Origin: Cognaticolwellia aestuarii
GTDB lineage: Bacteria; Pseudomonadota; Gammaproteobacteria; Enterobacterales; Alteromonadaceae
Assembly (NCBI RefSeq): GCF_002000025.1
Contig: NZ_MUZV01000001.1
Span: 372,001-436,000, forward strand
Direction: 5' to 3'
DNA length: 64,000 bases
Position numbers and translations under genes: made by a program. The notes under the pieces were generated by a model that ran no database searches, was not told the DNA's origin, and saw nothing but the letters and a program-made list of their open reading frames with translations. This document shows, one piece after another, positions 9,200 through 20,838 of this stretch (within the stretch, counting starts at the first letter, position 1; the number at the start of each line of letters is the position of its first letter).

Positions 9200-9237
9200 G
9201 TTGCCATGAATGCGATTGATAAAAAATTCATGGCAAC
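9200..9237. repeat. 12-bp inverted repeat downstream of fadH
   Basis: GTTGCCATGAAT (9200-9211) and ATTCATGGCAAC (9226-9237) flank a 14-nt spacer, 28 bases past the fadH stop. It may end fadH transcription, but no T-run follows on the minus strand. Confidence 0.5.
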
Positions 9238-9264
9238 AACTAGGTAACTATTGATACAGGCTAA

Positions 9265-11301
<2,037 letters not shown>

Positions 11302-11522
11302 TCACTTTTGGTTGTCATGTTAAAATCGTATTTAAAGCGAGTTTAGTTTTTACTCGAATCTGTTATGTCTAAAATATCCCCATTAAGGGCAAAACTCAAG
11401 CCTTATTTTGACACCTGTCAGATCGATATTTTATCACGCCAATAAAAATTCAGTGAAATACTCAGATTTACTTTTTTTATAATCTCCGTATGCTGCAAAG
11501 ATAAGATCAGGAGTAAGTGCTA

Positions 11523-12023
11523 TTGAATATCGACAAAAACATTATCATTGCTGACGTTAGCGCTCAGTTACAACAAGAATTAACCTTAGCATTGCTGGCT
11601 GCAGATAATGCTCACAAAGCGGCAACTGATGATCAATCTGTTGCAGAAACCCAATACGACACTTTAGCAATTGAGCAAAGTTATTTAGCTGAAGGGCAGT
11701 CAAGACGTGTTGATGAAATTCGCGCGGCAATTAAAAGCTTACAAAGCCTCAAGTTTGAACAAGTATCTAATAAAACATGTGTCATGATGGGATCATTGGT
11801 CCAAGTGGAACAAGATATTATTAAGCGGCACTGGTTTTTTATTGTCCCTGCCGCAGGTGGCTATCGTTGCCAAATAAGTCATCAGGGCGTATCAATTAAC
11901 ATTACCTTGATCACCCCACAAGCACCGATGGGCAAAGCACTGCTTAACAAAGAACTTGATGATGACGTTATTTTGTCCGTTGGTAGAAATAATATTCGAG
12001 ATTTTATTACCGATATAAAATAA
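11523..12023 (+). CDS. GreA/GreB-family transcription factor-like protein
   Basis: About 166 residues in two parts. The N-terminal half is a predicted coiled coil of two helices, with the acidic turn region ATDDQSVAETQYDTLAIEQS. The C-terminal half is an FKBP-like fold ending with the GreA-type motif TPQAPMGKALLNKELDDDV. Classical GreA and GreB enter the RNA polymerase secondary channel and rescue stalled complexes. This is a divergent relative and might instead modulate polymerase in the manner of Rnk. I start at TTG 11523 because AGGAG (11509-11513) lies 9 nt upstream; a GTG at 11517 is too close. It is a single gene with its own terminator. Confidence 0.75.
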   Translation: MNIDKNIIIADVSAQLQQELTLALLAADNAHKAATDDQSVAETQYDTLAIEQSYLAEGQSRRVDEIRAAIKSLQSLKFEQVSNKTCVMMGSLVQVEQDIIKRHWFFIVPAAGGYRCQISHQGVSINITLITPQAPMGKALLNKELDDDVILSVGRNNIRDFITDIK

Positions 12024-12048
12024 CCGTTTACTCATAAGTAAACGGTTA
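12021..12048 (+). terminator. Intrinsic terminator of the GreA-like gene
   Basis: A 12-bp perfect stem TAACCGTTTACT/AGTAAACGGTTA with a 4-nt loop. It begins at the stop codon itself and is followed by TTTATTT. Confidence 0.85.
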
Positions 12049-12117
12049 TTTATTTGCTTAGCTTAATTGCTCGGTAACTTGTTGTTCGCTTGTTTATCTG
12101 AGCTTTCGCTGAAGTGA

Positions 12118-13482
12118 CTAGCTATTTAATAAGCTTTTAATGCCCGGTAAATCAACTAGCTTATCATCAACTTTTAAATAAGCGACAGCTTCATCATGCA
12201 TAATGGTTGCTTCAATAACCCCTGGCATTTCACTGAGTTTTTGCGCTACCTCTCGAGCTTTTTCATCGCTAACAATATTGGTTGTCAAACTATAAGCTTT
12301 TGATTTTTTAAGTGGTTTCATTCCGAAGGTTAAAAGCAACCAAACTAAACCAAAAGCGGACATTACAACAAATATCGTTTGCTCTCCAAATTCACCCGCG
12401 ATAAAGCCACCTAACATACCACCAGCAAAAGCCCCTAAAAATTGGCTACTAGAATAAATACCCATCACACTGCCTTTTACGCCAGCAGGTGCAATACGCG
12501 ATAATATTGACGGCATGGTTGCTTCTAAATAATTAAAAGCAGTAAAAAACATCATCACCAGTACCACTAATGTGGTCAAACTAGTCGGTAGGTACCACAG
12601 CAATAACAAAGCTGTTGTTAACAAAGCAACCGCAGCACTGAACATTTGTTTTTCTTTTTGCTTTTTTATCGCCATGATCATAAATGGCACCATTAAGAAA
12701 AACGAACCTAATAAGGTCGGTAAATAGAGCTGCCAGTGCTGTTCAAGCATCAAACCACTCGCCACGAACTGCTTGGGCAAAGTCACAAAACATGCCGTCA
12801 GTGCCATATGAAGAATAAAAACACCTGCATTTAAACGTGATAACTGACCATCACGCACTAAGCTCCCAAGCTTTGAAGGCAGCGCAACATTATCCCCTTT
12901 AGGGGCGGTATTAATTGAATTAGGCACAACAAATTGAATGGTTAGCATGGCAAAAACGGTGAGTATAGCAATAAACCAAAACAAACCACTTAAGCCAAAT
13001 GCTTGCGCAACAATAGGGCCAATAATCATTGCCACGGTAAATGAAACACCAATAAACATACCGATAGTGGCCATCACTTTCGGCCTTTGCTCTTCACGAC
13101 TTAAGTCGGCAGCTAATGCCAAGATAGCACTCGCAATAGCCCCCATACCTTGTAACGCACGCCCCAGCACAACGCCGTAAATAGTGTCCGACATTGCCGC
13201 AACAACACTGCCGACTAAAAACATCACTAAGCCTGCTAATATCACCGGTTTTCGACCAAACTTATCCGATAATATTCCCATTGGAATTTGCAGTAGTGCT
13301 TGCGTTAAACCATAAGCGCCAATCGCTAAGCCTATCCATATTGGACTGTAACCTATAAGCTGCTCACCATAGATGGCAAACACAGGTAAAATCATAAACA
13401 GACCTAACATACGCAGGCCAAACACTGAGGCTAACGAAAATGCGGCCTTCTTCTCAATACTATTTAAACCGGATGCGCTCAT
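12118..13482 (-). CDS. yajR: MFS transporter YajR-like, with C-terminal YAM domain
   Basis: 454 residues. A twelve-helix major facilitator carries motif A in the 2-3 loop (GILSDKFGRKPVILAG). It is followed by a cytoplasmic ferredoxin-like domain of about 65 residues (from about 388: VSDEKAREVAQKLSEMPGV to the end). This extra domain is the mark of YajR, a proton-driven exporter of uncertain substrate in E. coli. Length and architecture agree with it. It is a single gene, divergent from uvrA. I am confident of the architecture and less so of strict orthology. Confidence 0.85.
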   Translation of the reverse strand: MSASGLNSIEKKAAFSLASVFGLRMLGLFMILPVFAIYGEQLIGYSPIWIGLAIGAYGLTQALLQIPMGILSDKFGRKPVILAGLVMFLVGSVVAAMSDTIYGVVLGRALQGMGAIASAILALAADLSREEQRPKVMATIGMFIGVSFTVAMIIGPIVAQAFGLSGLFWFIAILTVFAMLTIQFVVPNSINTAPKGDNVALPSKLGSLVRDGQLSRLNAGVFILHMALTACFVTLPKQFVASGLMLEQHWQLYLPTLLGSFFLMVPFMIMAIKKQKEKQMFSAAVALLTTALLLLWYLPTSLTTLVVLVMMFFTAFNYLEATMPSILSRIAPAGVKGSVMGIYSSSQFLGAFAGGMLGGFIAGEFGEQTIFVVMSAFGLVWLLLTFGMKPLKKSKAYSLTTNIVSDEKAREVAQKLSEMPGVIEATIMHDEAVAYLKVDDKLVDLPGIKSLLNS

Positions 13483-13876
13483 GAAATGTTAACTCTTATT
13501 TAAACTGGAAATAATTAAACTGAAAATCTGGCTAGAAAAACCGGCATATCTTAACACGGGCACCTAATGAACAAAAACAGAGATTTAAGATGAATTCGGA
13601 TTAAAAACTATGCGATAATTCTCGGTTCTAACTTTATGTGTAGATGTCATAGCAAATAAAACAATATCGCGTTAATTTTAACCGGCATTGATTTACTTGC
13701 TAGCAGCAACACTTAGTACATGACACTTTGAAAACCACTTAATTACGGGGTATTTTAAAGCGAATGAATATGGTAAGTGTTGATATAGCGTAAGGTAATT
13801 TACATTCAGTCGGGTAATTTTCATACAAAAACTTCGTATATAAATTTCCTGACGCTCAACTGGTCACAATATCATT
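13483..13876. other. Divergent intergenic region yajR-uvrA
   Basis: This 394-base stretch must hold promoters for both genes. I looked for a LexA box (CTGT-N8-ACAG) ahead of uvrA and found none, nor any convincing open frame or structured element. Confidence 0.5.
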
Positions 13877-16714
13877 ATGAAGAAAATTGAAGTCAGGGGT
13901 GCTCGTACCCATAACTTAAAAAATATTAATGTAGATATTCCTCGCGACAAGTTAATTGTTATTACCGGCCTCTCTGGCTCAGGTAAGTCTTCATTAGCCT
14001 TTGATACCTTGTATGCTGAAGGGCAAAGGCGTTACGTTGAATCACTTTCCGCATACGCACGTCAATTTTTATCTCTTATGGAAAAGCCCGATGTCGATCA
14101 CATTGAAGGCTTATCTCCAGCTATTTCAATTGAACAAAAATCAACATCGCACAACCCACGTTCAACCGTTGGTACCATCACCGAAATATACGATTATTTA
14201 CGTTTATTATATGCTCGTGTTGGTGAACCTCGTTGTCCTGAGCATCACCTACCCCTTGCCGCACAAACCATTTCGCAAATGGTCGATAGAGTGTTAGCAC
14301 TCGAAGAGGGCACTAAAGTGATGGTGCTTGCGCCGGTATTGCAAGATCGTAAAGGTGAGCATGTTAAGTTACTCGATAGCCTTGCTGCTCAAGGTTATAT
14401 TCGTGCAAGAATTGATGGTGAAGTTTGTGACCTTTCCGATCCACCAACCTTAGAGCTACATAAAAAGCACACCATAGAAGTAGTTGTTGACCGCATTAAA
14501 GTGCGTCAAGATATTCAATTGCGCCTTGCTGAATCATTCGAAACTGCACTTTCATTAACCTCAGGAACTGTGAAAGTAGCTTTCATGGATGAAGCAACTA
14601 AAGAAGAGTTGGTTTTTTCTGCTAACTTTGCCTGCCCGCAATGTGGCTATAGTATGCAAGAGTTAGAGCCAAGATTGTTTTCTTTTAACAATCCCGCCGG
14701 AGCTTGTCAAACCTGTGATGGTTTAGGTAACCAACAGTATTTCGACGCCAGTCGTGTTATTTCTAATCCTGAATTAAGTTTAGCTGGTGGTGCTATTCGT
14801 GGCTGGGATAAAAGAAATTTTTACTACTTTCAAATGCTACAAGCGCTCGCAGACCATTATCAATTTGCCTTAAATTTACCGTTCAATGAATTGGATGAAA
14901 AAACCCAGCAGCTGATTTTAAAAGGCAGTGGCAAACAAGAAATCGAATTTAAATACATGAATGATCGTGGCGATATCGTGATCCGCAAGCATCCATTCGA
15001 AGGTATTTTAAATAACATGGATCGCCGCTACCGTGAAACAGAATCTAACGCGGTGCGTGAAGAACTCGCAAAATATCTTAACAGTCAACATTGCCCGGAT
15101 TGTCATGGAAGCCGCTTGCGCTTAGAAGCGCGTAATGTTTTTATTGCTGATACGCCATTGCCCGACATTGCAGAATACGCCATCGCGGATGCCTTAGCAT
15201 TTTTTCAAGGCTTAGAGCTGACCGGACAAAAAGCACAAATTGCCGAAAAAATTCTTAAAGAAGTTTGTGACCGTTTAGGTTTCTTGGTTAATGTTGGCTT
15301 AAATTATCTTAACCTTTCACGCGCCGCAGGCACCTTATCCGGTGGTGAAGCACAACGTATTCGTTTAGCCAGCCAAATTGGCGCTGGCTTAGTTGGTGTC
15401 ATGTACGTACTTGATGAACCTTCTATCGGCTTACATCAACGCGATAATGAACGATTACTGGAAACCCTGATCCATTTACGTGATTTGGGTAACACCGTTA
15501 TCGTAGTAGAGCATGATGAAGACGCTATTCGTGCCGCTGATTATGTTATCGATATTGGCCCAGGCGCGGGAGTACATGGTGGTAGTATTATTGCAGAAGG
15601 CGATGTAAATGATATTTTAGCCTGTGAGGACTCACTTACTGGTCAATACCTATCAGGTAGAGAGAGCATTGCAATCCCTAAAAAACGCATACCTTTTGAT
15701 AAGAAAAATGTTGTCGAACTCAAAGGCGCAACAGGCAATAACTTAAAAAATGTCGATCTGGTGATTCCAAATGGCTTAATGACTTGTGTTACCGGTGTTT
15801 CTGGCTCAGGTAAATCAACCCTGATCAACGATACCTTATACAAGCTTGCTCATATCGAATTAAACGGCGCAACCACGCAAGAGCCTGCGCCACATAAAGC
15901 AATTATCGGTTTAAACTTACTGGATAAAGTTATCGATATTGATCAAAGCCCGATTGGTAGAACACCACGTTCGAATCCTGCCACTTATACCGGAATTTTT
16001 ACCGCTATTCGTGATATTTTTGCCGCCACACAAGAATCACGTTCACGTGGCTATAAGCCCGGTCGCTTTAGTTTTAATGTCAAAGGCGGACGTTGTGAAG
16101 CCTGTCAGGGCGACGGTTTAATTAAAGTTGAAATGCACTTTTTACCTGACGTTTATGTACCTTGTGATGTCTGTAAAAGTAAACGTTATAACCGTGAAAC
16201 CTTAGAAGTAAAATACAAAGGTAAGAGCATTCACGAAGTACTGGATATGACCATTGAAGACGCGCTAGAGTTTTTTGCACCTATTCCTGCGGTAAAACGT
16301 AAACTGCAAACTTTAATGGATGTTGGCTTAAGCTATATCAAGCTGGGGCAGTCGGCAACAACGCTCTCAGGTGGTGAAGCACAACGGGTTAAATTATCGA
16401 AGGAGCTATCAAAGCGAGATACTGGGAAAACGCTTTATATTCTTGATGAACCTACAACCGGTTTACACTTTCACGATATTAAACAATTACTGCAAGTTAT
16501 TCATCGTTTACGTGATCACGGTAATACCATTGTCGTGATTGAGCATAACTTAGATGTTATCAAAACTGCTGATTGGATTATTGATTTAGGCCCTGAAGGT
16601 GGCTCAGGTGGCGGTGAAATATTGGTGACCGGAACACCAGAGCAAGTAGCTGAGCATGAAGGCTCGCATACCGCTCGTTTCTTAAAACCATTATTGGCTA
16701 ATGCCAATAAGTAG
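13877..16714 (+). CDS. uvrA: Excinuclease ABC subunit A
   Basis: The damage-recognition ATPase of nucleotide excision repair, 945 residues against 940 in E. coli. There are two ABC modules: Walker [10 protein letters not shown] (residues 31-39) and GVSGSGKST (near 638), each with its own signature LSGGEAQR. Zinc-binding Cys pairs are present (CPQCGYS near 252, CEACQGDG near 738, CDVCKSKR near 763). Helicase-independent landmarks such as [13 protein letters not shown] and [12 protein letters not shown] are intact. There is no Shine-Dalgarno ahead of the ATG, and no SOS box in the upstream 394 bases, which is notable for this gene. Confidence 0.98.
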   Translation: MKKIEVRGARTHNLKNINVDIPRDKLIVITGLSGSGKSSLAFDTLYAEGQRRYVESLSAYARQFLSLMEKPDVDHIEGLSPAISIEQKSTSHNPRSTVGTITEIYDYLRLLYARVGEPRCPEHHLPLAAQTISQMVDRVLALEEGTKVMVLAPVLQDRKGEHVKLLDSLAAQGYIRARIDGEVCDLSDPPTLELHKKHTIEVVVDRIKVRQDIQLRLAESFETALSLTSGTVKVAFMDEATKEELVFSANFACPQCGYSMQELEPRLFSFNNPAGACQTCDGLGNQQYFDASRVISNPELSLAGGAIRGWDKRNFYYFQMLQALADHYQFALNLPFNELDEKTQQLILKGSGKQEIEFKYMNDRGDIVIRKHPFEGILNNMDRRYRETESNAVREELAKYLNSQHCPDCHGSRLRLEARNVFIADTPLPDIAEYAIADALAFFQGLELTGQKAQIAEKILKEVCDRLGFLVNVGLNYLNLSRAAGTLSGGEAQRIRLASQIGAGLVGVMYVLDEPSIGLHQRDNERLLETLIHLRDLGNTVIVVEHDEDAIRAADYVIDIGPGAGVHGGSIIAEGDVNDILACEDSLTGQYLSGRESIAIPKKRIPFDKKNVVELKGATGNNLKNVDLVIPNGLMTCVTGVSGSGKSTLINDTLYKLAHIELNGATTQEPAPHKAIIGLNLLDKVIDIDQSPIGRTPRSNPATYTGIFTAIRDIFAATQESRSRGYKPGRFSFNVKGGRCEACQGDGLIKVEMHFLPDVYVPCDVCKSKRYNRETLEVKYKGKSIHEVLDMTIEDALEFFAPIPAVKRKLQTLMDVGLSYIKLGQSATTLSGGEAQRVKLSKELSKRDTGKTLYILDEPTTGLHFHDIKQLLQVIHRLRDHGNTIVVIEHNLDVIKTADWIIDLGPEGGSGGGEILVTGTPEQVAEHEGSHTARFLKPLLANANK

Positions 16715-16774
16715 CATTATTACCCCCTCAGAACGTAAATAACTAAAGAGTCATTAAACGTTTTAATCTCCCCG

Positions 16775-16806
16775 AAAAAGGCTTGTTAATGTTAACAAGC
16801 CTTTTT
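16775..16806 (+). terminator. Intrinsic terminator of uvrA
   Basis: A 15-bp inverted repeat AAAAAGGCTTGTTAA/TTAACAAGCCTTTTT around a 2-nt centre (in practice a hexaloop), with the T-run in the plus direction. Confidence 0.9.
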
Positions 16807-16986
16807 ACTAGCTAAATACTGGCTATCTGATAGAAAAGCCATCAATAAAACCCTGAAAGTTAATAACCTTAACAGAAATAACTTAGCCACTATTGAGCTT
16901 ATCTAGCATCTCAGTGCAGTTATGTTTAATATGATTAATGAATAAAATCTAATCAATTAACTAATTTATCTGAAGTAGTGAGCTAA

Positions 16987-17664
16987 ATGACTAATAAAAA
17001 TAATAAAATGCAGCAGTGGCAGAACCCTTTAATCTATTTACTAGCCTTTTCTAGTGGCTTTTGCATTATGGGTATCGAGCTACTTGGCGGGCGAATACTC
17101 GCCCCATTTTTTGGTAGTAGTGTACATATTTGGGGCAGTATCATTACTGTTTTTATGCTGAGTTTATCGTTTGGTTACTTAGCTGGCGGCAAACTTTCAA
17201 CCAAAGCAGCCTCTTTAAATCGCTATGGTTTAATCTTTATTTGTGCAGGCATCGCTATTTTACCGGTCGCATTTTCTTCACAATGGCTCATGGAAGCAAT
17301 TTTTCTCGCTATTGAAGATACGCGTTACGGCTCATTGCTAGCATCAATGGCCTTGTTCTTTATACCGACAGTAATTCTTGGCATGATTTCTCCCTACTCG
17401 GTACGCTTGTTAGTTACCGATAAAAATAAAAGTGGTCAAGTGGCTGGCTTTCTTTACTTTGTGTCAACACTTGGCAGCGCTTTAGGCACCATTATTACCT
17501 CGTTTTACTTAGTCTTACTGTTTGAAGTTAACGATATTATTATGGTGTTTAGCGCGACCTTATTTTTGCTGGGTGTTTGCGCGATGCTTTTTAATCGTCT
17601 TAACCAACAAAAGAGCATCAAAGATAATAAAAACAGCAATCACCAAGGAGTTATACATGAATAA
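16987..17664 (+). CDS. Spermidine synthase-associated membrane protein (N-half of a split MFS/spermidine synthase)
   Basis: 225 residues with about seven hydrophobic helices. The first pair (LIYLLAFSSGFCIMGIELLG, then GSIITVFMLSLSFGYLAGG) matches the membrane portion of long fused spermidine-synthase-like proteins. Here the catalytic half is a separate downstream gene whose ATG (17657) lies inside this gene, an 8-nt overlap implying translational coupling. The pair therefore looks like a natural split of the fused form, or its ancestor. It probably anchors the exported partner or moves its substrate; this is inference. The preceding hairpin separates it from uvrA. Confidence 0.75.
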   Translation: MTNKNNKMQQWQNPLIYLLAFSSGFCIMGIELLGGRILAPFFGSSVHIWGSIITVFMLSLSFGYLAGGKLSTKAASLNRYGLIFICAGIAILPVAFSSQWLMEAIFLAIEDTRYGSLLASMALFFIPTVILGMISPYSVRLLVTDKNKSGQVAGFLYFVSTLGSALGTIITSFYLVLLFEVNDIIMVFSATLFLLGVCAMLFNRLNQQKSIKDNKNSNHQGVIHE

Positions 17665-18565
17665 ACTAACGCTATGGCTCGCGATACTCAGCGCGGTTTT
17701 ACTCAACGCTTTAAGTAGCACAGCTAACGCTAACACCATCCATAGTGAACGTTCGTTGTACCGCAATATATTGGTTGAAGAAAATAATGGCTTGCGCTGC
17801 TTAAAATTTAACGTCAAAAGCACTAAAACCCAACAAAGTTGTATGTTAGTAAATCAGCCTCAACAATTAGTATTCAACTATACAAAAATGCTGTTTTCTA
17901 GCTTGTTACTTAACCCTAATCCGGAGCGTATTTTAATCATAGGATTAGGAGGTGGTAGTATGTCGAATGCGCTACACGAAATATTTCCTAGCGCTAACAT
18001 CACTAATGTTGAAATTGACCCAGCCGTTATTAAAGTTGCACGAAGCTATTTTGATTTTATTGAAAATCAACAAGTAACTTCGATAGTGCAAGACGGTCGT
18101 ATTTTTGTAAAACGTGCGACGATTAAAAAACAACAATATGATTGGATAATTCTTGACGCTTTTAACGGTGATTACATACCCGAACATTTAATGACACAAG
18201 AGTTTTTGCAAGAAACCAAACAATTACTCAGTACTAACGGCGTGTTAGCTGCCAATACATTTTCAGTCAGCGACTTATATCATTATGAGTCAGCCACCTA
18301 TAAATCAGTGTTTGGTGACTTTTTTAACGTCAAGCGTAAAAGCAGCAGTAATCGCATCATCTTAGCGAGTAATCAGCCCTTACCTGAAGCAAAAATTATC
18401 ACAGAGCGCGCTCAGTTTTTAAGTGAAAAATTATTACCTTATAATGTAAATATTAAAGAAATTAGCCGTCAAATAACCTCAACAGCAATAATACAAGATT
18501 GGCCAAGCGAGACGCGACTGTTAACCGACCAATATTCGCCAGCAAATTTATTGAATTTAAAATAG
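17657..18565 (+). CDS. Exported spermidine synthase-like methyltransferase-fold protein
   Basis: 302 residues from ATG 17657, which has AAGGAG 6 nt upstream; the frame stays open further 5' but that part overlaps the previous gene. Residues 1-25 are a signal peptide (MNKLTLWLAILSAVLLNALS, then ANA). The body has the Rossmann fold of polyamine aminopropyltransferases: the glycine loop ILIIGLGGGSMSNAL, the acidic end of the next strand (NVEIDPAV), and IILDAFNGDYIPEHL, where the family has its catalytic Asp. True spermidine synthases are cytoplasmic, so an exported copy beside a membrane protein suggests action on a periplasmic substrate. The substrate is unknown. Confidence 0.75.
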   Translation: MNKLTLWLAILSAVLLNALSSTANANTIHSERSLYRNILVEENNGLRCLKFNVKSTKTQQSCMLVNQPQQLVFNYTKMLFSSLLLNPNPERILIIGLGGGSMSNALHEIFPSANITNVEIDPAVIKVARSYFDFIENQQVTSIVQDGRIFVKRATIKKQQYDWIILDAFNGDYIPEHLMTQEFLQETKQLLSTNGVLAANTFSVSDLYHYESATYKSVFGDFFNVKRKSSSNRIILASNQPLPEAKIITERAQFLSEKLLPYNVNIKEISRQITSTAIIQDWPSETRLLTDQYSPANLLNLK

Positions 18566-18660
18566 CTATTTTTCCCGTCAGTTTGAGATAAGCAAAATTC
18601 ATTAACCCAAATTGAGGTTAAGTAGAAGAGTACTGTGATAGATATAACAAAAAGGAAGCT

Positions 18661-18696
18661 ATGTGCTATGTGCAAATCTAGCAGCACATAGCACAT
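18661..18696. terminator. Strong hairpin between convergent genes
   Basis: A perfect 13-bp stem ATGTGCTATGTGC/GCACATAGCACAT with a 10-nt loop. The T-run is poor (CTTATTTG), but the place, between two convergent stop codons, suits a terminator. Confidence 0.55.
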
Positions 18697-18728
18697 CTTA
18701 TTTGAATCAAGCCAATGATATATAGTGA

Positions 18729-19469
18729 TTAAAAATAGTAATTAACGCCAAACATCAAATCAAGCGTATCAAAACTATCTGATGAAAAATACGCATTGTC
18801 ACTTTGAGGGCCAATGTTAATATCGCCTAAATCGATGTACTGCAACGATATGGTAAAATTCATATTCTTGGTCCAAATCACTTCAGTACCAACACCGAAT
18901 CCTAAACTAACTGAACTACTGTCGGTATTTTCTTCTGTATAGTTATAAGCATTTCGAACCTTAGCTAAAATATTATGTTGCAACGACTCAATACTAACAC
19001 CAACAAAAGGTTTTAGACTCTCGGTTTGCAGCGCTGATATGCTGTAATACAAATCAAAACGTACTGACTGAGTATTAATATCTAAACGAAAACGGCCTGG
19101 AAGGTTGTTATGATTATGATATTCATTTGGATCAGGTTCACCAACATCACCATTTAAATCAAATCTATAGCGATAGCTATAAGATAACTCAGCACGCCAG
19201 TTATCATTATAATAACCAAGTGATAATAACGCTCCTCCGACAATATCTGAGGTGTTATTATCATTTTTATCATGATTTTGATCTGAGTATAGAATGAGAG
19301 GTTCTTGGTAACTTCCCTTCACTTGACCATTTCTTAAACTAGAATGGGCTACAATGAGCTTAGGTGAAATATAAAAACCACTATCCTTGTTTTGACTCGC
19401 ATAGCTACTGGTTGTAATACCTAAAAATACCAATACCGTTACAACTTTTAACCAAAATACTTTCAACAT
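18729..19469 (-). CDS. Outer-membrane beta-barrel protein, opacity/OmpW-like
   Basis: About 246 residues from ATG 19469, chosen because AAAGAG lies 5 nt upstream; the GTG two codons earlier overlaps that site. Residues 1-24 are a signal peptide ending in SYA. The mature part alternates polar and hydrophobic residues, as in an eight-stranded barrel, and ends in the aromatic terminus FGVNYYF recognised by the BAM complex. Segments such as GGALLSLGYYNDNWRAELSY and GFGVGTEVIWTKNMNFTISL are typical of OmpA/OmpW-like small barrels. The ligand and role are unknown. It is a single gene. Confidence 0.8.
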   Translation of the reverse strand: MLKVFWLKVVTVLVFLGITTSSYASQNKDSGFYISPKLIVAHSSLRNGQVKGSYQEPLILYSDQNHDKNDNNTSDIVGGALLSLGYYNDNWRAELSYSYRYRFDLNGDVGEPDPNEYHNHNNLPGRFRLDINTQSVRFDLYYSISALQTESLKPFVGVSIESLQHNILAKVRNAYNYTEENTDSSSVSLGFGVGTEVIWTKNMNFTISLQYIDLGDINIGPQSDNAYFSSDSFDTLDLMFGVNYYF

Positions 19470-19602
19470 ATGCACTCTTTTTATTATTTTTCTTTTATTG
19501 TTTTTTTTAATAATAAGCTATTTTTCGTTTCAGAGAAATAGTGGCAACCTTAGTTTTAAAACTTTCAACTTGACTTAGGTTAGCTCAATTGACTTGCTCA
19601 AC

Positions 19603-20538
19603 TTAAGTGCTTTTTTTCAAACTTAAACGCTTTTTACCCGTTGCAGTTACCGCCGGCTTTTTCACATCAATACGCGTTAGTTTACGCTTCGAAAATTTAT
19701 CAGCATTCGATTCAATAGTTTTACTCGCATGTTTAATATCAGCAATTTCAGGATTTTTAGCGGCCTCAACAACGGCGGGCTCTGCTTCAGTAAAGTCGTC
19801 ATCTATGGCTGTTTTACGAGAACCAGCAACCGCAGTCGTTATTTCTGCTAATTCGCTAGCCGTTAAGTCTCGCCATTGACCCGGACGCAATTTACCTAAC
19901 TCAACATTCATAATACGGGCGCGCTTAAGTTTTGTTACTTCATAACCTAAATACTCACACATACGACGAATTTGTCGGTTTAAGCCTTGGGTTAGAATAA
20001 TACGAAATACAAACTTACTTTCTGGCGTAACAACACAAGGCTTTGTTATCGTACCTAAAATAGGCACACCTTTTGACATTCTTTCAACAAATCGTTCACT
20101 GATCGGTTGATCAACCGTAACAATATATTCTTTATCGTGAGCGTTTTCAGCACGTAAAATTTTGTTCACAATGTCGCCATCACTGGTCAAAAAGATCAAA
20201 CCTTCAGACGGCTTATCTAAACGACCAATAGGGAAGATACGCTTGCTATGACCAATGGCATCGATAATATTGCCTTTTACGTGACGCTCAGTGGTGCAAG
20301 TAATGCCAATAGGCTTGTTATAAGCAATGTATATACGATCGGTATGGTTACTTGCACTGGCTTTTATTTCCATGCCATCAACACAAACCTTGTCGCCGGG
20401 TACAACTTTAGTGCCCAGTTCAGGTACTTTACCATTAATAGTAACCCGATTATTCTCAATCAACTTATCAGCAAACCTACGTGAACAATAACCTGAGTCA
20501 CTAATGTATTTATTAAGACGTTTTTCGTTAATAGACAC
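19603..20538 (-). CDS. rluF: 23S rRNA pseudouridine(2604) synthase RluF
   Basis: 311 residues. An N-terminal S4 RNA-binding domain (residues 6-65, RLNKYISDSGYCSRRFADKL) precedes an RsuA-type catalytic domain. The catalytic Asp lies in GRLDKPSEGLIFLT. The segment GLNRQIRRMCEYLGYEVTKL closely follows E. coli RluF. The C-terminal 80 residues are a basic, low-complexity tail (ending KRLSLKKST), also seen in RluF but not in RluB or RluE, which supports this assignment. The start is a GTG with TAGGAAAA upstream. It is a single gene. Confidence 0.92.
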   Translation of the reverse strand: MSINEKRLNKYISDSGYCSRRFADKLIENNRVTINGKVPELGTKVVPGDKVCVDGMEIKASASNHTDRIYIAYNKPIGITCTTERHVKGNIIDAIGHSKRIFPIGRLDKPSEGLIFLTSDGDIVNKILRAENAHDKEYIVTVDQPISERFVERMSKGVPILGTITKPCVVTPESKFVFRIILTQGLNRQIRRMCEYLGYEVTKLKRARIMNVELGKLRPGQWRDLTASELAEITTAVAGSRKTAIDDDFTEAEPAVVEAAKNPEIADIKHASKTIESNADKFSKRKLTRIDVKKPAVTATGKKRLSLKKST

Positions 20539-20725
20539 AACTTTTCCTAAAATAAGTGCGGTGTATAACCATGATACTTCAAACTGTCACGTACCGGCTT
20601 GAAGTGTCTTGACTATATAACTGCAAAGACAAACATATTGCCGTCATTTTAACTAAGTTTCATCACTAAGTAGAGTAATGAAGGATAGAATATAAAATTA
20701 ATAATAAATTAACGCTTAATATTCA

Positions 20726-20748
20726 ATTATTACACCAAACGTAATAAT
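20726..20748. promoter_or_regulatory. Candidate LysR-type operator ahead of pirin gene
   Basis: ATTATTAC-N7-GTAATAAT is a perfect 8-bp inverted repeat that contains the T-N11-A core (ATTAC-N7-GTAAT) favoured by LysR-type regulators. It lies 90 bases upstream of the pirin start. No LysR gene is in the window. Confidence 0.4.
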
Positions 20749-20838
20749 GATTTACTTAATACGCCATTTATCATGCCTAAAAATAGGCATAAACTGACTA
20801 TAGTTTATTTTATACAGCTTGAGGCTATAGCGATAGAA

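Noticed and set aside
18469-18696. 75-residue minus-strand frame overlapping the end of the spermidine-synthase-like gene
   Set aside because: It overlaps a well-supported gene and a terminator hairpin; hydrophobic shadow only.
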